From Hyphomicrobiaceae bacterium (GTDB lineage: Bacteria > Pseudomonadota > Alphaproteobacteria > Rhizobiales > Hyphomicrobiaceae): 64,000 nt of DNA. This document shows, one piece after another, positions 16,370-25,492 of this stretch. The notes below the pieces were generated by a model that saw only the letters and a list, made by a program, of their open reading frames with translations, had not been told where the DNA came from and did no database searches. The position numbers were made by a program, and so were the translations under genes. Numbering within the stretch: position 1 is the first letter of the stretch; each line of letters opens with the position of its first letter. Where the stretch lies: assembly GCA_020638035.1 (NCBI GenBank), contig JACKJI010000003.1, positions 124,001 through 188,000 on the forward strand, read 5' to 3'.

Positions 16370-17632
16370 TCAGCTCGACAGTCGGAGGCTGATGATCTGC
16401 TCGGCAATCGATTTGAAGACCTCGCGAAGCTCCTCGCCGGTGGCGGCCGCATAGAAGTTGCGGTCGTTGCCGGCGCAATCCTTGAGCGTCTGGGTGGCCT
16501 GCGGATCGTCGAGCTGGAAGCCGATGGTGTAGACGGCAATGCCCTTGTCACGTGCGCCCTCGCAAGCAGCGACCGCCAGCTTCGATGACCGCCGCGCCGT
16601 CGAGCTGTTGTCGCCCAGGTTCTGTCCGGCGAACGTGTTGAATCGGCCGTCCGTCATCACGATCATAACCTTCAGCGTTTTGCGGTCGCCATAGCTGACG
16701 GGAGTGTTGTCGCCCGTGAACACGCCGCCCCAGTTCGGCGAGATGAGATTCCAGGCCCATTGTGCACCGAGGTGTCCGGCGGTGGAGCCTCCGACGGAAT
16801 AGCTTTGCACTTCGGTGCGCAGCACGTCCTTGTCGTTGGTAAGAGCAACGACGCGCGCAGCACTGGGGCAGCTTGCGCCGCGCACGATACCCGAAGAGCC
16901 GATCGCCTTGAAATAGTTGCCCGCTTCAGGCGCGCTGTCGTCGACCTTGTCGGGCCCCTCGCGCTCGAAGGTGCAGCCGCGCGCGGGAGCGGCAAGCCCG
17001 GTGGCGGTTGCCGCATAGACGCCGGCATTGACACCCGAAGAGTAGGGAGCGAGCGCGATACGAACCTTGTTGGGTGTGCCCGCATCCGGCAGCAATATGT
17101 CGAACAGATCCTGAGCCGCAGCCTTGAGCGCAGCAATCTTGGAGCCAGCCATCGAGCCGGTGACGTCGAGCGCGAGCGACAGCTCGATGTCCTGCTGCTC
17201 GAACTTGGCAGATGCGGAGACCGGGAAGACGACGTTGTCGATGCCCATGAGACGCGTGAGCGTCATCGGAAGGGCAACAGCCGCGTTGACTTGCACCCCG
17301 CTGGTGGCGCGGTCGATCTGGACATCGAAGCTTTCGACTGAGCCGAAGCGCTGGGCGGCTTTGACGTTCTGCTCGAAATAGGCGCGCGCGCGTTGCTGAA
17401 CCTCCGTGTCGGTCAAGCGCCCGTCGAGCAGGGCCTTACCGGCTGCCAGTGCCGCAGCGTCAAGCGCCGCCGTGACCCGGCTCCGCTCGTGGTTGACGCG
17501 GGAATAGTCGAGTGCCACGCCGGCAAACATCATGATGCCGAGCGACATGAGACCGAACATGATGGCTATGCCGCCGCTCTCGTCGGAGCAAAAGGACTTC
17601 AAGCTCGGATTGAGGGGGAACGCCATCATCAT
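16370..17632 (-). CDS. TadG-like protein: TadE/G pilin-type helix plus von Willebrand factor A domain
   Basis: A roughly 420-residue membrane-anchored protein. Near the N terminus is the TadE/TadG-type segment DESGGIAIMFGLMSLGIMMFAG, one transmembrane helix like those of Tad pilus minor pilins. After a linker, the VWA domain begins with ELSLALDVTGSMAGSK, a MIDAS motif of the DxTGS kind, with a later MIVMTDGRFN contributing the second Asp. Cysteine pairs (ARGCTFE / RGASCPS and AACEGA / LKDCAGN) suggest disulfides outside the membrane. Three successive ATGs at 17632, 17629 and 17626 follow GGAGAC; the third is best spaced. No other tad genes are nearby, so it is an isolated TadG-like protein. 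A role in surface attachment is inferred. Confidence 0.82.
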   Translation of the reverse strand: MMMAFPLNPSLKSFCSDESGGIAIMFGLMSLGIMMFAGVALDYSRVNHERSRVTAALDAAALAAGKALLDGRLTDTEVQQRARAYFEQNVKAAQRFGSVESFDVQIDRATSGVQVNAAVALPMTLTRLMGIDNVVFPVSASAKFEQQDIELSLALDVTGSMAGSKIAALKAAAQDLFDILLPDAGTPNKVRIALAPYSSGVNAGVYAATATGLAAPARGCTFEREGPDKVDDSAPEAGNYFKAIGSSGIVRGASCPSAARVVALTNDKDVLRTEVQSYSVGGSTAGHLGAQWAWNLISPNWGGVFTGDNTPVSYGDRKTLKVMIVMTDGRFNTFAGQNLGDNSSTARRSSKLAVAACEGARDKGIAVYTIGFQLDDPQATQTLKDCAGNDRNFYAAATGEELREVFKSIAEQIISLRLSS

Positions 17633-17781
17633 GTCTCCGCTAGCACCGCCATTGCGATGCAGACGGATCAGCAAGCACGATGCCCCGGATGCGCGGTTAG
17701 ACGTCGGCGCCACGCCGATATGCGTAGCGTGGTTGAAAATGTATGAAGATCCGGGTCGGTGGCCACCGGTCTTGTTAACGA

Positions 17782-17804
17782 GATATCATCAACACGATGA
17801 TATC
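17782..17804. promoter_or_regulatory. Perfect 9-5-9 inverted repeat
   Basis: GATATCATC and GATGATATC are perfect 9-bp arms separated by AACAC. It lies between the DUF1674 gene and the VWA protein gene, both on the minus strand. No T-run follows on either strand, so an operator for the VWA gene is more likely than a terminator; this is inferred. Confidence 0.45.
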
Positions 17805-17823
17805 ACAGAGGAATTTTTGCTCT

Positions 17824-18060
17824 CTAGAAATCCGAGGCAATGCCGCCTTTCTCCCAGTCGCCGTAGCGGGCCGGATCGGGTCCATTCCGGCCGCCGACTT
17901 CCGGCGCCTTGGACGTTTCGTTTTGGGCCTGACGCTGGCGCCGCTCCTCGGCCTCGGCAAGCGCCCGCTGCGCTTCTGGCGTCAGATTTCGAGACGCGTG
18001 CGCTGCGGGTTGGGGGCCGGTTGCTGCGCCAGCGTGCTTTGTCTCGCCGTCGTTGCTCAT
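17824..18060 (-). CDS. DUF1674 / SDHAF4-like succinate dehydrogenase assembly factor
   Basis: This 78-residue protein ends with the diagnostic motif GGRNGPDPARYGDWEKGGIASDF, the bacterial form of the SDHAF4 (DUF1674) signature in which GPEPTRYGDWE and a terminal DF are conserved. In mitochondria SDHAF4 helps assemble the flavoprotein subunit of succinate dehydrogenase; the same role here is inferred. The N-terminal half is Ala/Glu/Gln-rich and probably disordered (EAQRALAEAEERRQRQAQ), as usual for the family. It is divergent from htpX, an arrangement often seen in Hyphomicrobiales beside htpX and rsmB. Confidence 0.85.
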   Translation of the reverse strand: MSNDGETKHAGAATGPQPAAHASRNLTPEAQRALAEAEERRQRQAQNETSKAPEVGGRNGPDPARYGDWEKGGIASDF

Positions 18061-18239
18061 GGGGGATCCCCTTTTTATCAGTGTGAGTTTTCAGCATTGG
18101 TCCGGATAGCGGCCGGCGCTGGCGCCCCACGACCGCCTGCCCCTCTGGTTGTCGCGAACCATTCCTCCCATATACCATTGCGCCGGTCGGGGTGAACCCG
18201 CCGGTGGTGCCGTCACCGGGCTCATGCGGAGTGGCCTCC

Positions 18240-19217
18240 ATGCCGATGAACTACACCAAGACAGCCGTACTCCTCGTCGTCCTCACCGGAATCTTCGTCG
18301 CCATGGGCGCGGCCGTCGGGGGCAAGAGCGGCATGGTGATCGCCTTTATTGCCGCGCTCGTCATGAATGGGCTCAGTCTGTGGAAGTCCGATAAGGTCGT
18401 GCTGCGGATGTTCGGCGCACACGAGGTCGATGCCGCCACCGCGCCGGATCTCGTCGAACTCGTGCATGGTCTTGCGCGTCGTGCGGAACTGCCGCCGCCG
18501 CGCGTCTACGTCATGCAGAATCCGCAGCCCAATGCCTTTGCCACAGGCCGCAATCCTGAGAACTCGGCCGTTGCCGTCTCCACGGGGCTGCTCGACGTCC
18601 TGAGCCGCGAGGAGGTGGCCGGCGTTGTCGCCCACGAGCTGGCTCACATCAAGAACCGCGACACCCTGACGATGATGATGGCCGCCACGATCGGCGGCGC
18701 CATCTCGATGTTGGCCCAGTATCTTCAGTTCGGCATGCTGTTCGGCGGCAATCGCGATGAGCGCGGTGGCGGCCTCGGCTTTGTCGGCGCACTCATTGCC
18801 ATGATTGCCGCGCCATTCGCAGCGATGTTGGTACAGATGGCCATTTCCCGGTCGCGTGAGTATCAGGCCGATCGTCTCGGTGCGATGATCGTCGGCAATC
18901 CGCTGTGGCTTGCGTCCGCTCTGGAGAAGATCAATGCGCGAGCCCGTGGCATCGTCAACGAGGAGGCCGAGAGCGTGCCGGCCGCCGCGCATTTGTTCAT
19001 CGTCAATCCACTGACGGGGCGCGGTGTGGACAACATGTTCTCGACACACCCCAACACGGAAAATCGTGTTGCGGAGCTGATAAAGCTCGCCCGCGAGATG
19101 GGCGTGGCGTCGGGCGACCGCGGCGCGGGCTTGCCCGAGCCTCACGACGAGAGCGATGCATCGCCCTGGGGAGGCCAGCTGGACCGCCGCGCCTCGCAGC
19201 GGGGGCCGTGGGGCTGA
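18240..19217 (+). CDS. htpX: Protease HtpX homolog
   Basis: This 325-residue inner-membrane zinc metalloprotease (M48) degrades misfolded membrane proteins. Two N-terminal helices (residues about 8-22 and 30-45) are followed by the cytoplasmic catalytic domain with HELAH (residues 132-136) and the third zinc ligand in SREYQADRLGA; two more hydrophobic stretches lie between them (MMMAATIGGAISMLAQYLQ and GALIAMIAAPFAAMLVQMA). A C-terminal tail (SDASPWGGQLDRRASQRGPWG) is low-complexity and variable in the family. The start is ATG 18240; a second ATG two codons on is equally possible. It is followed by rsmB after about 170 bp. Confidence 0.94.
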   Translation: MPMNYTKTAVLLVVLTGIFVAMGAAVGGKSGMVIAFIAALVMNGLSLWKSDKVVLRMFGAHEVDAATAPDLVELVHGLARRAELPPPRVYVMQNPQPNAFATGRNPENSAVAVSTGLLDVLSREEVAGVVAHELAHIKNRDTLTMMMAATIGGAISMLAQYLQFGMLFGGNRDERGGGLGFVGALIAMIAAPFAAMLVQMAISRSREYQADRLGAMIVGNPLWLASALEKINARARGIVNEEAESVPAAAHLFIVNPLTGRGVDNMFSTHPNTENRVAELIKLAREMGVASGDRGAGLPEPHDESDASPWGGQLDRRASQRGPWG

Positions 19218-19386
19218 TCGAATCCTCTCGCTCTGGGGGGCCGCCGGCGACATCGGTCCGGTGCCGGCCCGTCCGTGTTTCGTGATGCGCAGCAGGTTCT
19301 GCTTGACCCCGGCCGGCCTTGGCGGTCATTCGATGCCGGTTCCGCCTGCACCGGCGGGACGCAGCGAAGAGCAAGCGGACCCGTGC

Positions 19387-20868
19387 ATGAGCGAAGAAAA
19401 CAACAGTAGCGGCAAACCACCGCGCGGCGCGGCCGGCCGTCACGGCACTCCGCCGGAAAGGCGATCGACCTTGCGTTTGGCGAAGGGCGGTGCTGACGGA
19501 CCGCGCGCTGGGGCTGGCCGCAGGCAGGTGCTCGAACGCACCGATTCGACCGGCCTCGCCGCCCGCGATCTGGCGTTGGCAATGCTTGTCGACGTGCTCG
19601 ATCATCGCCGCTCGCTTGACGACGCCATCGCCAAAGCCTTTTCCAGCGCGCGTGGATTGGCGCTGCAACCGCGGGATCGCGCGCTCGCTCGCCTCATCGC
19701 CGCAACCGTTCTGCGCCGCAAGAGCATCATCGAGGGCGTGCTCGCAGGCTTCATGGAAAAGCCTCTCGCGCCCCGTTACGAGGACGCCTGGCGCATCATG
19801 CTCGCAGGCGCCGCCCAGATCCTCTATCTCGACACGCCCCCACATGCGGCCGTCTCGCTGGCGGTCGGTCAGGCCCGCGCTCGGCCCGTGACGCAGCACC
19901 TAGCCAAGCTGGTCAATGCCATCCTGCGCCGCGTGGCGCTGGAGGGCCGCGCGCTCCTCGATGATGCCGCCGATACGCTCTCGACATTCCCGGACTGGTT
20001 GCGCACCAGCCTTGTCAGTGGTTACGGCGAAGAGCCGGCTCGGGCGATTGCGGACGCTTCACTCCTGGAAGCGCCGCTGGATCTGACGATCAAGGAGCCT
20101 GGGCGGATCGACGAATGGGCGGAGCGCCTCGGCGGAGTCGCGCTCTCGACGGGCACGGTCCGCATCGCCGCCGGCGGCCGCATCGAGGATCGCGAAGGTT
20201 ATCGGGACGGCGCCTGGTGGGTGCAGGATGCCGCCGCCGCCCTGCCCGCAAGGCTGCTGGGGGATGACCTTTCAGGCAAGCAGATCGCAGACCTGTGCGC
20301 GGCACCCGGCGGCAAGACCGCCCAGCTCGCCGCGCGCGGTGCGCATGTGACCGCCGTCGACATATCCGCCGCTCGGCTGTCGCGCGTCGCTGAAAACCTG
20401 CAGCGGCTGGGTCTTGCGGCGAATGTCGTCGAGGCTGATGTCGCGACTTGGCAGCCCGGACGCACGTTTGATGCCGTGCTTCTCGACGCGCCCTGCTCGG
20501 CAAGCGGTACCATCCGGCGCCATCCAGACATCCTGCATTTGAAGAGCGACAAGGATATCGCCGAGCTGATCCGCATCCAGACGCGTCTGCTCGATCGTGC
20601 CGCCGAACTGGTGCAACCTGGTGGAACGCTCGTCTACTGCACCTGCGCGCTGGGCAAGGCGGAAGGCGAAAGCCGCATCCAGAGCTTCCTCGACCGGCAC
20701 AAGGACTTCGCACGGCACCCGATCACGGCGGGAGAAGCCGGCATGAATGCCGACTGGATCACGGCGGATGGCGCTCTTCGGACCCTGCCGACCGGAACGC
20801 CCGGTGGCGATCCCGAACTTCGCGGAATGGACGGTTTTTTTGCCGCGCGCCTGAAGCGAGCGCAATGA
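19387..20868 (+). CDS. rsmB: 16S rRNA (cytosine-C5-)-methyltransferase RsmB
   Basis: This 493-residue enzyme methylates a cytosine of 16S rRNA (C967 in E. coli numbering). A basic, Gly/Arg-rich leader of about 50 residues precedes the NusB-like RNA-binding domain (ARDLALAMLVDVLDHRRSLDDAIAKAF, residues about 58-190). The Rossmann methyltransferase domain follows: SAM motif LCAAPGGKTAQLAARG, the DAPCSASGTIRRHPD motif with its conserved Cys, and the second Cys in YCTCAL. Both cysteines of the m5C mechanism are kept. ATG 19387 is chosen because the frame open further upstream overlaps the htpX 3' end and encodes no family sequence; other upstream starts remain possible. Confidence 0.9.
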   Translation: MSEENNSSGKPPRGAAGRHGTPPERRSTLRLAKGGADGPRAGAGRRQVLERTDSTGLAARDLALAMLVDVLDHRRSLDDAIAKAFSSARGLALQPRDRALARLIAATVLRRKSIIEGVLAGFMEKPLAPRYEDAWRIMLAGAAQILYLDTPPHAAVSLAVGQARARPVTQHLAKLVNAILRRVALEGRALLDDAADTLSTFPDWLRTSLVSGYGEEPARAIADASLLEAPLDLTIKEPGRIDEWAERLGGVALSTGTVRIAAGGRIEDREGYRDGAWWVQDAAAALPARLLGDDLSGKQIADLCAAPGGKTAQLAARGAHVTAVDISAARLSRVAENLQRLGLAANVVEADVATWQPGRTFDAVLLDAPCSASGTIRRHPDILHLKSDKDIAELIRIQTRLLDRAAELVQPGGTLVYCTCALGKAEGESRIQSFLDRHKDFARHPITAGEAGMNADWITADGALRTLPTGTPGGDPELRGMDGFFAARLKRAQ

Positions 20869-21060
20869 TTCGTGATGAAACCCGCTGGCGCTGGCCCTGA
20901 TCACGGCGCGGTGGTCACGCCACCCACAATATCGCCGTGCGAAAGCCTTGCGCCGGCCCGGCGGGGTCGTTAACCCCTTGGGGGTGTGCGCTACAACCCG
21001 GCCGGTCGCATCCCGCCGTGCCGCGGTTCGCGCAAACGTCAAGGGTCGGGGACGGGCGCA

Positions 21061-22761
21061 ATGGCGCGGCTCACATTGCAGGAGCGGTTGGAATTCACCG
21101 CGATCGAGGCCGAGCGCGCCAGGCGCGGTCTCATTGCACGTGCGCTCAACTCTCCGACGTTGCGCTGGCGCTACGGCACGCCCCGGGTCGACCAGCTTCT
21201 GATCGTTCCGCAGGACCTGCGCTCCGCAGACCCGAGCTTCTGGCTCGAGGTGCGTAACGATCAGTTCGGTCTGGCCGGATGTATAGCGCGCCTCGACGGA
21301 CGCTCGCCCTTCGACATCAGACCGCCGAATCGCAACTGGAGCCATGCGCTCAATGGCTTCGGATGGTTGCGCCATCTCGCGGCGGCGGCCGAGACGGAGG
21401 CAACGGATGCCGCCCGTCAGCTCGCCGTGGAATGGATCATCCGCAATGCAAAGGGAACGGGCGAGGCGTGGCGGCCCGACGTTCTCGCGCGGCGGGTCAT
21501 CTCATGGCTATCGCATGCCAACCTTCTGCTCGACGATGCAGACGAGCGTACCTACCATTCGATCGCAACGAGTCTCGGCTATCAACTTGTCCGGCTTTCC
21601 TCCGCATGGCGCGAGGCGCCAGCGGGTGCGCCGCGCCTGCTGGCACTGATGGCACTCGTCTATGCCGACCTGTGCGTCGCCGGGCGCGATCGGCGTCTTG
21701 AAGTTGACCAGCCGATGCTGATCGACGAGTTCCGTCGCCAGATCCTGCCTGACGGTGGGCACGTCAGCCGCAATCCTTCTGCGCTGGTTGAAATTCTGCT
21801 CGACCTTCTGCCGTTGCGGCAGTGCTTCCGTGCACGTGGCCGCAAACAGCCAGCGCAGCTCGACGACGTGGCAACGTCGATGCTCGATATGCTGAGGTTC
21901 CTGCGGCTGGGCGACGGTCTGCTCGCCCGGTTCAACGGTGTATCGGTCGGCATGCCCGCGCGCCTGTCGACGGTGATGGCCTATGCCGATCCGATTGGAT
22001 CGATCAACAGGCACGCCAGGAGTTCCGGCTACGAGCGGTTGCAGCAAGGCGATACGATCCTGGTTGCCGATGTCGGAGCGCCGCCACCCGTGGTTCTGGC
22101 GGGTGCCTCGCATGCCGGTTGCCTCTCCTTCGAGCTGAGCTGTGATACAGAGATCCTCTTCTCGAACGCTGGCGCACCGGGCTCGGCGCATGCGGACTGG
22201 GCGTCGGCTGCCCGCGCCACGGCCAACCACAACACGCTTGTTCTGGGTGAGACGTCGTCCTCGCGGCTCATCGGTACGCGACGTATTGAGCAATTGCTGG
22301 GCAGCCTGCCGATCCGCGGTCCGGCCATGCTGTCGGTCGAGGGCATCGGTCCGGCCGAAGGACAGGTGGGGTTCGCGGCAAGCCACAACGGATATGTCGA
22401 GCGCTACGGGCTCGTCCACGCGCGTCGGATCGTGATGGAGAACGATGGCCGCCGCATCGTCGGCACCGATGAGCTGAAACCGCCCGGTGGTATCATGCGT
22501 CTGAAGCGCGACCTTCCCTACGCGATCCACTTCCACCTGCATCCGGGCGTCACCTGCCGCCGCGGCGACAAGGTGGGAACCGTGTTCATCGATGCCGGCG
22601 AGCAGCGCTGGCGCATGGCAGCCGAGGGCGCGCGCATCGTCATCGAGGAGAGCAAGTACTTCGCTGATGCGACGGGTCCCGTCCGCCGTTTGCAGATCGT
22701 CCTGCGCGGCGCGACCTACGGCGAGAGCGAGGTGCGCTGGGCGATCTCGCGTCAGGCCTGA
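21061..22761 (+). CDS. Heparinase II/III family protein
   Basis: A 566-residue protein with the two-part layout of the family. Residues about 60-300 form an alpha-toroid (GFGWLRHLAAAAETEA, SWLSHANLLLDDADERTYHSI, LPDGGHVSRNPSALVEILLDLLPLRQ), and residues about 330-566 form a beta-sandwich containing the heparinase II/III C-terminal motif (ASHAGCLSFELSCD, ANHNTLVLGE). Related proteins cleave acidic polysaccharides such as heparin or alginate. Many alphaproteobacteria carry this version right after rsmB and before purH, with no known substrate, so a cell-envelope polysaccharide target is only a guess. No signal peptide is visible, which makes an extracellular role less certain. Confidence 0.85.
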   Translation: MARLTLQERLEFTAIEAERARRGLIARALNSPTLRWRYGTPRVDQLLIVPQDLRSADPSFWLEVRNDQFGLAGCIARLDGRSPFDIRPPNRNWSHALNGFGWLRHLAAAAETEATDAARQLAVEWIIRNAKGTGEAWRPDVLARRVISWLSHANLLLDDADERTYHSIATSLGYQLVRLSSAWREAPAGAPRLLALMALVYADLCVAGRDRRLEVDQPMLIDEFRRQILPDGGHVSRNPSALVEILLDLLPLRQCFRARGRKQPAQLDDVATSMLDMLRFLRLGDGLLARFNGVSVGMPARLSTVMAYADPIGSINRHARSSGYERLQQGDTILVADVGAPPPVVLAGASHAGCLSFELSCDTEILFSNAGAPGSAHADWASAARATANHNTLVLGETSSSRLIGTRRIEQLLGSLPIRGPAMLSVEGIGPAEGQVGFAASHNGYVERYGLVHARRIVMENDGRRIVGTDELKPPGGIMRLKRDLPYAIHFHLHPGVTCRRGDKVGTVFIDAGEQRWRMAAEGARIVIEESKYFADATGPVRRLQIVLRGATYGESEVRWAISRQA

Positions 22762-22904
22762 CGCGCGGCCAACGTTGCGGGCTGCTACCTCCGAAAATTG
22801 CGGAAAACTCAGCGCAATTTGGACCGATTGGGCGCAACGACGCATTCCGGCAAGCGACCGCATGTGCTAACCGCCCGCATCAGATACGCAATGGGGAGAG
22901 CCAG

Positions 22905-24503
22905 ATGACGTCCGCCGCACCGACCACCTCGCCCAAGATCCGCCGCGCCCTGATCTCGGTTTCCGATAAGCAGGGCCTCGTCGAACTCGGCAAGGCACTG
23001 GCTGAGGCAGGCGTCGAGGTGCTTTCGACGGGCGGCACCGCCAGCGCGCTGAAAGCCGCGGGTGTTGCCGTCAAGGATGTCTCCGAACACACCGGCTTTC
23101 CCGAGATGATGGATGGCCGGCTGAAAACGCTGCATCCGAAAGTGCATGGCGGTTTGCTCGCAATCCGCGGCAATGCCGAGCATGACAAGGCCGCTGCCGA
23201 GCACGGCATCGGCCCGATCGACCTTCTGATCGTCAACCTCTATCCGTTCGAGGCCACCGTCGCGAAGGGCGCAGGCTACGACGAGTGTGTCGAGAACATC
23301 GATATCGGCGGGCCAGCGATGATCCGCGCCGCCGCCAAGAACCACGCGAGCGTGACTGTCATCGTCGACCCGGCCGATTATTCCAAGCTGCTCGGCGACA
23401 TGGCCCAGCACAATGGTGCGACTTGCCCCAAGTTCCGCCGCAAGATGGCGCAGAAGGCCTATGCGCGAACGGCCGCCTACGACGCGGCAATCTCCAATTG
23501 GCTCGGTGCCGTGATCGATAATCCCGAGGGCACGGCGGAAGGCTTCCCGCGCACCTTTACTGTGCAGTTCACCAAGGCGCAGGGCATGCGCTATGGCGAG
23601 AACCCGCACCAGCAGGCGGCGTTCTATGTCGCGAGCGGCACCGGCATCGACGCCTCCGTTTCGACCGCGAAGCAGTTGCAGGGCAAGGAACTGTCCTACA
23701 ACAACATCGCCGACACCGATGCGGCGCTCGAGTGCGTCAAGGAGTTCAGGGACAAGCCCGCCTGCGTCATTGTCAAGCATGCAAATCCGTGTGGCGTCGC
23801 GGAAGCGGACACACTGCTCGCGGCCTACGAGCGCGCCTTCCTCACCGATCCGGAATCGGCGTTCGGCGGCATCATCGCCTTCAATCAGGAACTCGACGCC
23901 ACGACCGCGAACGTCATCCTGGAAAAGCAATTCGTCGAGGTCATCATCGCGCCCTCCGTTGCCGCCGGTGTTTCAGAAGCGGTTGCGGCGAAAAAGAACG
24001 TGCGGCTTCTGGTATGCGGCGCATGGCCCGCCGAGCCATCGCCGCGGCTCGATTACAAGCGCGTGACGGGCGGTCTGCTCGTACAGGATTCCGACTTGAA
24101 GCTCTACGAAAAGCTCGAAGTGGCGACCAAGCGCAAGCCGAGCGATGCCGAGATGGCTGATCTTCTGTTCGCCTGGAAGATCGCCAAGTTCGTCAAGTCG
24201 AATGCCATCGTCTACGCAAAGGATCGCGCTACCATCGGCGTCGGTGCCGGCCAGATGAGCCGCGTCAACTCCTCGCGTATCGCCGTCATCAAGGCGGGCA
24301 TGGCGGGCCTTGATGTAAAGGGTTCCGTTGTCGCTTCCGACGCCTTCTTCCCCTTTGCTGACGGCCTCCTCGCGGCGGCTGAGGCGGGTGCGACGGCGAT
24401 CATCCAGCCGGGCGGCTCGATGCGTGACGACGAGGTGATCAAGGCGGCCGACGACAAGGGCCTCGCCATGGTTTTCACCGGAATGCGCCACTTCCGCCAT
24501 TGA
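22905..24503 (+). CDS. purH: Bifunctional AICAR transformylase / IMP cyclohydrolase
   Basis: This 532-residue enzyme catalyses the last two steps of IMP synthesis: formylation of AICAR with 10-formyl-THF, then ring closure. The N-terminal MGS-like cyclohydrolase domain starts IRRALISVSDKQGLVELGK and includes TGFPEMMDGRLKTLHPKVHGGLLA and SVTVIVDPADY. The C-terminal transformylase domain has GENPHQQAAFY, CVIVKHANPCGVA, SAFGGIIAFN and the end QPGGSMRDDEVI. GGGGAGAG (22892-22899) precedes ATG 22905 at good spacing. It has the full family length and starts a likely unit with the GNAT gene downstream. Confidence 0.97.
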   Translation: MTSAAPTTSPKIRRALISVSDKQGLVELGKALAEAGVEVLSTGGTASALKAAGVAVKDVSEHTGFPEMMDGRLKTLHPKVHGGLLAIRGNAEHDKAAAEHGIGPIDLLIVNLYPFEATVAKGAGYDECVENIDIGGPAMIRAAAKNHASVTVIVDPADYSKLLGDMAQHNGATCPKFRRKMAQKAYARTAAYDAAISNWLGAVIDNPEGTAEGFPRTFTVQFTKAQGMRYGENPHQQAAFYVASGTGIDASVSTAKQLQGKELSYNNIADTDAALECVKEFRDKPACVIVKHANPCGVAEADTLLAAYERAFLTDPESAFGGIIAFNQELDATTANVILEKQFVEVIIAPSVAAGVSEAVAAKKNVRLLVCGAWPAEPSPRLDYKRVTGGLLVQDSDLKLYEKLEVATKRKPSDAEMADLLFAWKIAKFVKSNAIVYAKDRATIGVGAGQMSRVNSSRIAVIKAGMAGLDVKGSVVASDAFFPFADGLLAAAEAGATAIIQPGGSMRDDEVIKAADDKGLAMVFTGMRHFRH

Positions 24504-24555
24504 GGCTGCGGCTCCGGCTTGATTTCCGGCTGTGTCCGGTGATGCTCAAGGCCGC

Positions 24556-25080
24556 ATGACGACGCGCGCCCGCACTCCGCCATCCGAAGTTGCCTTGCGC
24601 CCGGTCGAGCCCCGCGACTGGGCGCTCGTCCGTGCCTGGGTTGCGCGGCCCGATATCCAGAGCTGGTGGGGCAATGCCACGGCCGCGGAAGCCGAGATGC
24701 GTCTCGTCGCCGAGACCGGGCCGGCACTGGCCCGGATCGTCCTGGTGGCCGGTGAGGCGGTTGGTTACGCCCATGCCATCGACGCCGCGCATTGGGGCAG
24801 CGCTCTGCCGACCGGCATGCCGCCGGGCACCTGGGACGCCGACATCTTCATTGCCGAACCTGCCCATCGCGGTCGTGGAGTGGGCGAGGCGGCGCTCAAT
24901 CAGCTGGCCGAGGAGGTATTCTCGACGACGTTCGCCGTCGCCTTGTCGGTGTTCGTTTCGCTCGCGAACGAGCCGGCCATCCGTGCCTATGAACGAGCAG
25001 GCTTCCAGTGGCAGCAGGTCTGGGAGGATCCGATCCACGGTCCGTCATGGATGATGCTGCGCCTGAGGGGCGCTCAGTGA
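24556..25080 (+). CDS. GNAT family N-acetyltransferase (AAC(6')-like)
   Basis: This 174-residue GNAT protein resembles the AAC(6')-Ib branch of aminoglycoside acetyltransferases: VALRPVEPRDWALVRAWVARPDIQSWWG at the start, DADIFIAEPAHRGRGVGEAALNQLA (the acetyl-CoA pyrophosphate loop is RGRGVG), and AIRAYERAGF before the end. Chromosomal relatives often act on small amines or proteins other than drugs, so resistance should not be assumed. ATG 24556 is chosen; an in-frame GTG at 24532 is possible. It follows purH by about 50 bp on the same strand. Confidence 0.82.
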   Translation: MTTRARTPPSEVALRPVEPRDWALVRAWVARPDIQSWWGNATAAEAEMRLVAETGPALARIVLVAGEAVGYAHAIDAAHWGSALPTGMPPGTWDADIFIAEPAHRGRGVGEAALNQLAEEVFSTTFAVALSVFVSLANEPAIRAYERAGFQWQQVWEDPIHGPSWMMLRLRGAQ

Positions 25081-25230
25081 CGGGGGCTGGGCCTTGGGTC
25101 AGGGCTGAACGAGGAGCAGGAGGGTTGGGGCCGAACTCTACTCAGGACTCCGGTCGTCCGTCATCTGCACATGGGACCGGCAGGGCTGCGGGGCCATGGC
25201 GGCACGTTAGGCTGGAGAAGGGCCCCCCGG

Positions 25231-25266
25231 AAAGCAAAAGCGGCGCCCCGCTGTCGGGTCGCCGCT
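25231..25266 (-). terminator. Rho-independent terminator after pqqA
   Basis: On the minus strand AGCGGCG and CGCCGCT (25260-25266 with 25239-25245) form a 7-bp GC stem with partly paired interior, followed by a T-rich tail TTTTGCTTT. It lies about 50 bp after the pqqA stop and would make pqqA a single-gene transcript. Confidence 0.75.
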
Positions 25267-25314
25267 CATGCGCGCGCTCCAGGAGGGATGCACGCGTAAT
25301 CCGTCGTGATCGAC

Positions 25315-25404
25315 TTAGATGATGTCGATCTCGGCCGGCAGGTAGCTCGTGACCTCAAGGCCGACTTCCTGCTCAGAGACCTGCGGCTTCGTCCAGACCT
25401 TCAT
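25315..25404 (-). CDS. pqqA: Pyrroloquinoline quinone precursor peptide PqqA (orphan)
   Basis: A 29-residue peptide beginning MKVWTKPQVSEQE, continuing VGLEVTSYLPAE and ending IDII. PqqA is the ribosomal substrate of PQQ synthesis: the Glu and Tyr of the E-x3-Y motif are cross-linked by the radical-SAM enzyme PqqE with PqqD as chaperone. Here that motif is EVTSY (residues 17-21), preceded by the typical WTKP and followed by PAE. A perfectly placed AGGAG lies 7 bases ahead of ATG 25404. No pqqB, C, D or E gene is nearby; a terminator follows within about 50 bp. The window ORFs missed it because of its length. Orphan or extra pqqA copies are known in methylotrophs, with the other genes elsewhere. 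PQQ would serve periplasmic dehydrogenases such as methanol dehydrogenase, none of which lie in the window. Confidence 0.88.
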   Translation of the reverse strand: MKVWTKPQVSEQEVGLEVTSYLPAEIDII

Positions 25405-25492
25405 GGGATTGCTCCTGTTTGTATGAGTTCTGTTTATGCGGTTCTCATTCCCTGGCACCGGCTACCCCGAGAGGACCAGCGCCGATGAGTGG

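Noticed and set aside
21508..22863. Minus-strand open frame of 451 codons
   Set aside because: Antisense shadow of the heparinase II/III family gene, whose motifs are clear on the plus strand.
24556..25080. Aminoglycoside resistance gene
   Set aside because: Only general AAC(6')-like resemblance and a housekeeping neighbourhood; resistance cannot be claimed from this.
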